Program-made: the position numbers and the translations under genes | Assembly (NCBI GenBank): GCA_023435745.1 | Contig: JAEZMD010000019.1 | Coordinates: forward strand, 186,001 to 250,000 | Length of the DNA: 64,000 bases | Reading direction: 5' to 3' | Source of the DNA: Bacillota bacterium | Lineage (GTDB): Bacteria; Bacillota; Clostridia; Acetivibrionales; DTU013 | Notes under the pieces: model-generated | Told to the model about the DNA's origin: nothing | Databases searched by the model: none | Seen by the model: the letters and a program-made list of their open reading frames with translations, nothing else | In this document: positions 59,214 to 64,000 of the stretch, in pieces | How the letters are laid out: every line of letters starts with the position of its first letter | Numbering within the stretch: the stretch's first letter is position 1

Positions 59214-60779
59214 TCAGAGGGTTCTCGGTATGATGATCTGCTCACCCGCCGCCAGCTTGGAAGGGTCTTCAAAATCGTTATTATTGATCAGTTCTTCCAC
59301 CGTCGTATAATATTTTTTTGCCACCTTCCACAGTGTATCGTCCTGTTGAGTAAAGTAGATCGTCACACTTGGCCGTTGATCCTTTCTCTTGTCATCCAGC
59401 GGTTGGTCGACAGCCTTTGCTATGACCGGGACGGCTGTCTGCTTGCTGACTCTGGTTTTCAGGCCGATAACAAACCGCACCTCGACCTCTTTCGTTGAAA
59501 CGATGCTGTAGCTGCAATGCTCGATGTCCATCTCAACATCCAGACCCATTCCGGCTTTTGCCCCCTTTACTTCCAGCGTCTGTCGGAAGGGGAATTCACG
59601 CTCTGCACAGAAGACGGGCTGTTCCTGATTATCTGCCAGATAAAGAATGTTGGAAATAACAACCCCCTCGATAGCAATACGGTCATCAGCGACCTCTCCG
59701 CCGGAGAGCGCCAGCTTGCCCATCACATTGAACAGTTCCGAAATGTCGGGCGCATTTTCATCTAAATCGACGGCTTCCTTCAGCGTAATCTGGATATTGT
59801 TTTCAGATACAAGCTCCGCAAGGTGCAATTGCTCTTTCTCAATACTAACTCTGGAATTTGGACTGTATGCATCCTCAACAAGCTCTATCTCTTTTTTCCC
59901 GAAGCATCCGGCATATGCCTTCAGCATTGCCTCACACTTCAAATGACGAAGTTCTCCGTCCGCATCTTCGTCCGCCTCACATACCAACTCACCCAGCTCA
60001 AAGTCGATGTCGCAGAAAGATTCCTCCTCTACTCCCGGAAGGTCAATATATTGGGTAAAAGGGATTTCATGCTCCATAAACTGGATTGCGCGGACTTCAT
60101 CATCGCCGATATACAGCGTTGTAATATTCAGTTCGCCCCCGGCAGCAATCCTGTCGTCAGACAGTTTGACCTCCTTCGAGGTAATTTTCGCATCGCTTCG
60201 CAGGATCTCCAGTATAGCAGGCTTGCCTGCAGGAACCTCCAGTATTTCCCGAATGGGACAGTCAACCGTATTATCCCCGATATAGGAGTTCACGCTGACA
60301 GATTTCTTCAGCACCTGGATATCCTCCAGTCCCTCGAAATCGCGTGTTATATACTGTTCCGCCTGATTTGCAGTCTTTCCGTACAGACTTAGGATTGCTT
60401 TTACATTAACCTTTCTGCTGTTTAGTATTTCATATTCCAAATGTTCAATGCCGCACTTCACCCTGCACTGCATTCCCTGCCGCGTATCAGGAACATCCAT
60501 CGAGTACTGGAAACCCGTTGTCGTGTTGATGCTCTTTATTGGCTGTTCTGGATCGTCAGAAATATACAGGATCTTATAGCGCACCGTGCCGTTGATCAGT
60601 ATCTTCTCTGAAGCAGCTTCCGCCCTGTCAATCCAGGCATCTCCATCGAGCAGTAATATACGGGCAATATCCGGTTTTACATCCGGTACGATGATATCGT
60701 TTTCAACAACAGTTTGAGTCGTATCCTCACCTATGATCTGATTAAGCCTGATGGCCTCCTTCACTAATTCCAGAGACAT
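59214..60779 (-). CDS. sipL: SPOCS/DUF3794 and LysM-domain spore protein, SipL-like
   Basis: A 521-residue protein with three DUF3794 (SPOCS) repeats (roughly residues 30-150, 170-290 and 320-440) and a C-terminal LysM domain starting near 470 ('YFTQQDDTLWKVAKKYYTTV'). This is the architecture of SipL of Clostridioides difficile, which binds the coat-basement ATPase SpoIVA through its LysM and is required for coat localisation on the forespore. It should be made in the mother cell. ATG 60779 follows GGGGAGG. An imperfect direct repeat lies in the leader. Confidence 0.92.
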   Translation of the reverse strand: MSLELVKEAIRLNQIIGEDTTQTVVENDIIVPDVKPDIARILLLDGDAWIDRAEAASEKILINGTVRYKILYISDDPEQPIKSINTTTGFQYSMDVPDTRQGMQCRVKCGIEHLEYEILNSRKVNVKAILSLYGKTANQAEQYITRDFEGLEDIQVLKKSVSVNSYIGDNTVDCPIREILEVPAGKPAILEILRSDAKITSKEVKLSDDRIAAGGELNITTLYIGDDEVRAIQFMEHEIPFTQYIDLPGVEEESFCDIDFELGELVCEADEDADGELRHLKCEAMLKAYAGCFGKKEIELVEDAYSPNSRVSIEKEQLHLAELVSENNIQITLKEAVDLDENAPDISELFNVMGKLALSGGEVADDRIAIEGVVISNILYLADNQEQPVFCAEREFPFRQTLEVKGAKAGMGLDVEMDIEHCSYSIVSTKEVEVRFVIGLKTRVSKQTAVPVIAKAVDQPLDDKRKDQRPSVTIYFTQQDDTLWKVAKKYYTTVEELINNNDFEDPSKLAAGEQIIIPRTL

Positions 60780-60796
60780 TAAAAATCCTCCCCTCG

Positions 60797-60879
60797 CGCC
60801 TGAATGGCGCTAAACATCCTACTTTGAATGTTTTAATTGAAATTCACGCCTGACAGCGCTAAACATTCTCTCTAAATGT
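60797..60879. repeat. Imperfect direct repeat in the sipL leader
   Basis: CGCCTGAATGGCGCTAAACAT (from 60797) recurs as CGCCTGACAGCGCTAAACAT (from 60847); similarity continues about 14 bases further in each. Each copy can fold a small GCGCC/GGCGC-type stem. Confidence 0.6.
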
Positions 60880-60910
60880 ATATTGACAAGACCTTTGAAT
60901 TATTACAAAA

Positions 60911-60940
60911 AACAACCCGATCATTTGATCGGGTTGTTTT
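60911..60940. terminator. Strong bidirectional terminator between veg and sipL
   Basis: AACAACCCGATCA/TGATCGGGTTGTT, a perfect 13-bp stem with a two-base loop, flanked by T-runs on both strands; it ends the veg transcript. Confidence 0.85.
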
Positions 60941-60976
60941 AAGGCTCTTCATTAAGATTTTATCCTTATCATCGTG

Positions 60977-61243
60977 TCAGCTGACGCGTATTTTTTTGTC
61001 GTCCTTGCAAATTACCAGCTCAACTGCCTTGGTAAGTATGTCAGTGTAACTGTAGGAAACTCGCCTTGTTGTCTCGTATTCGTTTTCAAACTTGATGATG
61101 AAGATGCTTGGGTATGAGTTTTCAATTACCCCCTCTTTTATAAATGCCTTTTTTCTTCCTTTATTGGCTTTTAACTGAACTTTTTCACCAATGCTGGTCT
61201 CAATATTTCTTTTTATTTGAAACAGGTCACTCTTTTCTGCCAT
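60977..61243 (-). CDS. veg: Veg-family protein
   Basis: An 88-residue basic protein of the Veg family (DUF1021), with 'IGEKVQLKANKGRKKAFIKEGVIENSYPSIF' (in parts) as the conserved core of an SH3-like fold. In B. subtilis Veg is abundant and influences biofilm gene expression; the mechanism is not settled. It lies downstream of yabG, the same order as in Bacillus, and is followed by a strong terminator. Confidence 0.95.
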   Translation of the reverse strand: MAEKSDLFQIKRNIETSIGEKVQLKANKGRKKAFIKEGVIENSYPSIFIIKFENEYETTRRVSYSYTDILTKAVELVICKDDKKIRVS

Positions 61244-61391
61244 TGAATCACCTCATCTTCTGTTTTCAATATTATATCACAAACAGTACAGCTTGTCAAA
61301 AAAATTATATATTATAACAAGGTCAATTTAATTATGTCAAGTGTTTTTTTACAATTTATCATATTCCAGTTAATGGGCCGTAAATATGCAG

Positions 61392-62294
61392 CTAATGGTA
61401 TGGCTCTCTGGGGTATCCTTCACGGTATTTCCCTCTTGTTTGTATTCCTCCTATTCCAGTTTTGCCCGTTATTGTATTTCCTATAACATCCTCTGCGTCA
61501 AGAACTTTATCTATACTGGTAAAAGCCACCTTCTGACATACCCTGACGGGATCCAGCGCATGGATCAGATCTCTGAAGGGAGCGCTGGCAAAGTTGGCTC
61601 CCGCGTTTATAATCTCCTGATATAAAGATTGACAAGCCCCCGCAAAAATAACAAGCCCGTCCATATCACTGTTGAACCGTCTCGCTTCCCTCACTGCATC
61701 AATAAAGTGTTTTGAATTTCTGTAAGAAGCAACATTTGTATAGCTATCGTCCCCTTTTATGAATCCGTCATGGCCTGTTAAAACAAGTATGTCGGGCCTG
61801 TGCTCCTTTAATAAAGCTGCAACGTTCTTTGCCTGCTCCTTTTCAGGAACAAACCGCCCGACAACATTCATCGCCAGTTTTCTGTATTCCCCAAGACAGC
61901 TGTCCAGATAATCCTTATCTCCGTCTATATGGAGTACTGTACCGGGTCTTTTAATGATATCCGTCTCCTCATTAGTGGTATCTCTAAAAAAAGCTTTTTT
62001 TCTATATCCTCTGTATCGTGGCATATAAAAATCGGCTGAATGATTTGGAGTATTTGCTGAACCGGCACTTCGGCTCTCAGCCAACCTGCAGCAGTTATCC
62101 CTGTATTCTCTCACCTTGCTGTCCGGCTGAACCTCGAGATCCGTTTCAGGTGCGTCCGCCTCTATCCTGTAGCTGATTCCCTTTAGCATAATAATCTTTT
62201 CTCCGCCGACTTGTCTGATGTCTGCAACCTTGAAAAAGATATCATAGCCATAAGATCTTCTGGCAACGATATCTCCAATCTTCAATTCACTCAT
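61392..62294 (-). CDS. yabG: Sporulation-specific protease YabG
   Basis: A 300-residue cysteine protease that trims spore coat proteins and, in clostridia, germination proteins. The N-terminal SH3-like segment 'IGDIVARRSYGYDIFFKV' and the catalytic region with 'VLTGHDGF' (histidine) and 'IFAGACQSLYQEI' (cysteine) match the family. ATG 62294 follows GGTGGTG. A very short ORF upstream (62291-62338) overlaps the start as ATGA. It is usually a late mother-cell gene; a CATATTAT element upstream (near 62362) is only a weak promoter candidate. Confidence 0.95.
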   Translation of the reverse strand: MSELKIGDIVARRSYGYDIFFKVADIRQVGGEKIIMLKGISYRIEADAPETDLEVQPDSKVREYRDNCCRLAESRSAGSANTPNHSADFYMPRYRGYRKKAFFRDTTNEETDIIKRPGTVLHIDGDKDYLDSCLGEYRKLAMNVVGRFVPEKEQAKNVAALLKEHRPDILVLTGHDGFIKGDDSYTNVASYRNSKHFIDAVREARRFNSDMDGLVIFAGACQSLYQEIINAGANFASAPFRDLIHALDPVRVCQKVAFTSIDKVLDAEDVIGNTITGKTGIGGIQTRGKYREGYPREPYH

Positions 62295-62402
62295 TTATTC
62301 ACCACCATTATCGTCCCGGCTTCCATCTGATCCATCAATGTTAATTACTCCTATAACATAATATGTAAACCAGGAAAGATGTGTCCCCGGTAATGGTGCA
62401 AA

Positions 62403-63392
62403 TCAGAGGAAAGATGACTGATATCTTTTGATAAATTTTTCAAACGGGCCGATCTCGTCAATCACTTCCTGGAGCCGCAAGACGAAGCTTCGTTCCGACC
62501 AGCTTCGTCTGCTGTTGTAATAGCGGTTGACCACACGCCAGAATTTCTGAGGAAATTGCAGAATAATCCCCATTACGGACAGCTCCTCGCTGCTGAGCGG
62601 CTCAACCGAATTATAGCATTGCAGGATCAGTTCCGTTTTAGATATGTCCCAATCACATTTACGCATCTTTCGCCTGATAAAGTTCGCAATATCATAAATC
62701 CGGAGCTCATAGCAGCAGTAATCAAAATTGATGACATGCTCTTTGTCTCCCTCCATAATAATATTATGGTGCGTATAATCATGGTGGCAAAAAAGCTTTT
62801 CCTCCCTTGCCCTGTCGACCAGCGCCGCATAGCTCGAGGAAACCAGCTGCGCCACTGTTCTTGCTCCTGTTTCAATAAAATAATCCGAGTATTGGACAAA
62901 CAGTTCGTCAAACCGGGTTTTTCCCTTTCTGGCTTGTTTCTTCATCTTCCTGATATCATCCAGCCGTTTCTCAAAATAACCCGGCATTTTGCCAAGCTCG
63001 TCCTGAATTTTGCAGCCTTCCGGCGCCTGATAGCCGCGAGAGGCCATATGCATCTGCGCCAATACTGCTGCAGCCCTTTTGACGTCATTGTCATTGTCAA
63101 AACTGCTTTCTCGTCCATCTATAAAATCAACCAATGTATAACAGGTATTATTAAAATTGAAATATGGCTCACCTGACAGCGTACACAAGTATTTGTCCAC
63201 TCCGGCAAAATCCTTTTGGACCAGATGCTCCTTCGCCCCATGCACAAATCTTATTCTTTCCGCAGAAAAAGGTATTCTTTTTAGCACCTTGCGTCCGCCT
63301 GACGTAACAGCCATGGACATATCCTTGTATGGAAACAGATTTCTGACTTCCAGGCCGTAATTGACCGCAATTTCTCTTTCCATTCCCTGCAT
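62403..63392 (-). CDS. CotS/CotI-family spore coat protein, kinase-like fold
   Basis: A 329-residue protein of the CotS/YtaA family, which has an aminoglycoside-phosphotransferase-like fold. The catalytic-loop motif 'FCHHDYTHHNIIM' (H-x-D-x-x-x-x-N) and the metal-binding 'VINFDYC' are kept, so kinase activity is possible. Family members are spore coat components or sit in spore polysaccharide clusters. The ATG at 63392 lies five bases after GGAGGT; the ORF reaches 63452 without support. Position beside yabG supports a late sporulation role. Confidence 0.9.
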   Translation of the reverse strand: MQGMEREIAVNYGLEVRNLFPYKDMSMAVTSGGRKVLKRIPFSAERIRFVHGAKEHLVQKDFAGVDKYLCTLSGEPYFNFNNTCYTLVDFIDGRESSFDNDNDVKRAAAVLAQMHMASRGYQAPEGCKIQDELGKMPGYFEKRLDDIRKMKKQARKGKTRFDELFVQYSDYFIETGARTVAQLVSSSYAALVDRAREEKLFCHHDYTHHNIIMEGDKEHVINFDYCCYELRIYDIANFIRRKMRKCDWDISKTELILQCYNSVEPLSSEELSVMGIILQFPQKFWRVVNRYYNSRRSWSERSFVLRLQEVIDEIGPFEKFIKRYQSSFL

Positions 63393-63530
63393 GGCATACC
63401 TCCGGCTATTTCTCAGATGCGAAACAGTAAAGTATATGCCGGTTTTGACCATGGTAGAAGTAAATCAGTTGATGATTGAGACGGTGTAATTAGGACGGGT
63501 GTGATTGCATTTCAGGGGAGGCCCGTCATA

Positions 63531-63571
63531 GCGAAAAGAGGACGGCTCTCTTTTGTCAGAGAACCGTCCTC
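63531..63571 (-). terminator. Terminator of nifJ
   Basis: GAGGACGGCTCTC/GAGAACCGTCCTC 13-bp stem (one mismatch), followed on the minus strand by TTTTCGC. Confidence 0.75.
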
Positions 63572-63604
63572 CTGTGTCAAGCTCTATTACTGCTTAGCCC
63601 CGGC

Positions 63605-64000
63605 TTAGCCCTGGGCCAGCTTCCTGTAGGTCTCGTAGCGCTCCCTTGCGCTCTTCTCTGATGCTTCAAACAACACGTCCGCTCTATCCGGGAATGTCCT
63701 TGTCAGAGAGGAATACCTGACCTCGTTCATGATGAAGTCCTTGTAGGAGGCACTTGGCTCCTTGGAGTCCAGAATAAACGGGTTTTTGCCCTCATCCTTC
63801 AGCAGCGGGTTGTATCTGTACAGATGCCAGTAGCCGGCTTCAACCGCATTCTTCTCTTCGAGCTGTGATTTGCCCATGCCCAGCTTGAGGCCATGGTTGA
63901 TACACGGCGAATACGCGATAACCAGGGACGGTCCGGGATACTTCTCAGCTTCGATCAATGCTTTGATCAGCTGATTCTGATTGGCTCCCATTGCGACCTG
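63605..64000 (-). CDS. nifJ: Pyruvate:ferredoxin oxidoreductase, C-terminal fragment
   Basis: The frame enters from the right edge and encodes about the last 130 residues of a single-chain pyruvate:ferredoxin (flavodoxin) oxidoreductase. 'QVAMGANQNQLIKAL', 'SLVIAYSPCINHGL', 'AVEAGYWHLYRYNP' and 'NPFILDSKEPSASYKDF' are the conserved end of the thiamine-diphosphate domain and C-terminus. The enzyme makes acetyl-CoA, CO2 and reduced ferredoxin, a hallmark of anaerobic metabolism. The start lies outside the window. Confidence 0.95.
   Translation of the reverse strand, partial: QVAMGANQNQLIKALIEAEKYPGPSLVIAYSPCINHGLKLGMGKSQLEEKNAVEAGYWHLYRYNPLLKDEGKNPFILDSKEPSASYKDFIMNEVRYSSLTRTFPDRADVLFEASEKSARERYETYRKLAQG

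Overview
The window reads as chromosomal DNA of an anaerobic, endospore-forming, flagellated member of the Clostridia. This is inferred from many sporulation and germination genes (spoIIID, spoIIQ, spoIID, sipL, yabG, cotS-like, sleB/ypeB), a flagellar rod gene, an SLH-anchored cell surface, TTG/GTG starts behind strong Shine-Dalgarno sites, and a pyruvate:ferredoxin oxidoreductase at the right edge. No species is assigned.

Layout. 1-9.6 kb (minus strand) is the conserved ywmB-murA-spoIID-spoIIQ-spoIIID-mbl-flhO neighbourhood, interrupted between spoIIQ and spoIIID by an AT-rich, oppositely oriented three-gene ABC exporter (2.65-5.26 kb). 9.8-18.8 kb holds two very large secreted fibronectin-III/SLH proteins. 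19.1-33.7 kb is a self-contained sugar-catabolic regulon: a LacI-type regulator, a binding protein and two permeases of a sugar ABC importer (no ATPase), a six-gene plus-strand operon (three Gfo/Idh/MocA oxidoreductases, an ADP-ribosylglycohydrolase-family protein, a type-B carboxylesterase, a YhcH-family protein) and a convergent minus-strand operon (RpiB/LacAB-type isomerase, TIM-barrel epimerase, split transketolase). Copies of a 12-bp palindrome TGAAACGTTTCA sit at the promoters of these units and probably tie them to the LacI protein. 33.7-42.5 kb has a shikimate kinase, a chemoreceptor, a GGDEF/EAL protein, NADP-type glutamate dehydrogenase with a long structured leader, and an aldo/keto reductase with Fe-S motifs. 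A cluster of DnaA-box-like sites lies between the chemoreceptor and the GGDEF/EAL gene.

42.5-48.4 kb holds a 32-bp tandem repeat, tRNA-Arg(ACG), the primosome pair dnaD/dnaI, the germination pair sleB-ypeB, and a lipoprotein whose NlpC/P60 domain has lost its catalytic residues. 48.4-53.5 kb is fapA-acpS-yhaO-yhaN. 53.8-57.1 kb is a promoter-to-terminator operon of a classic-clade AAA+ ATPase, a PspA/IM30 (ESCRT-III superfamily) protein and a two-TM coiled-coil membrane protein: a candidate bacterial membrane-remodelling module and, with the sugar regulon, the most interesting content. 57.3-63.5 kb returns to spore genes (gntR-type regulator, ispE, sipL, veg, yabG, cotS-like), and the window ends inside nifJ.
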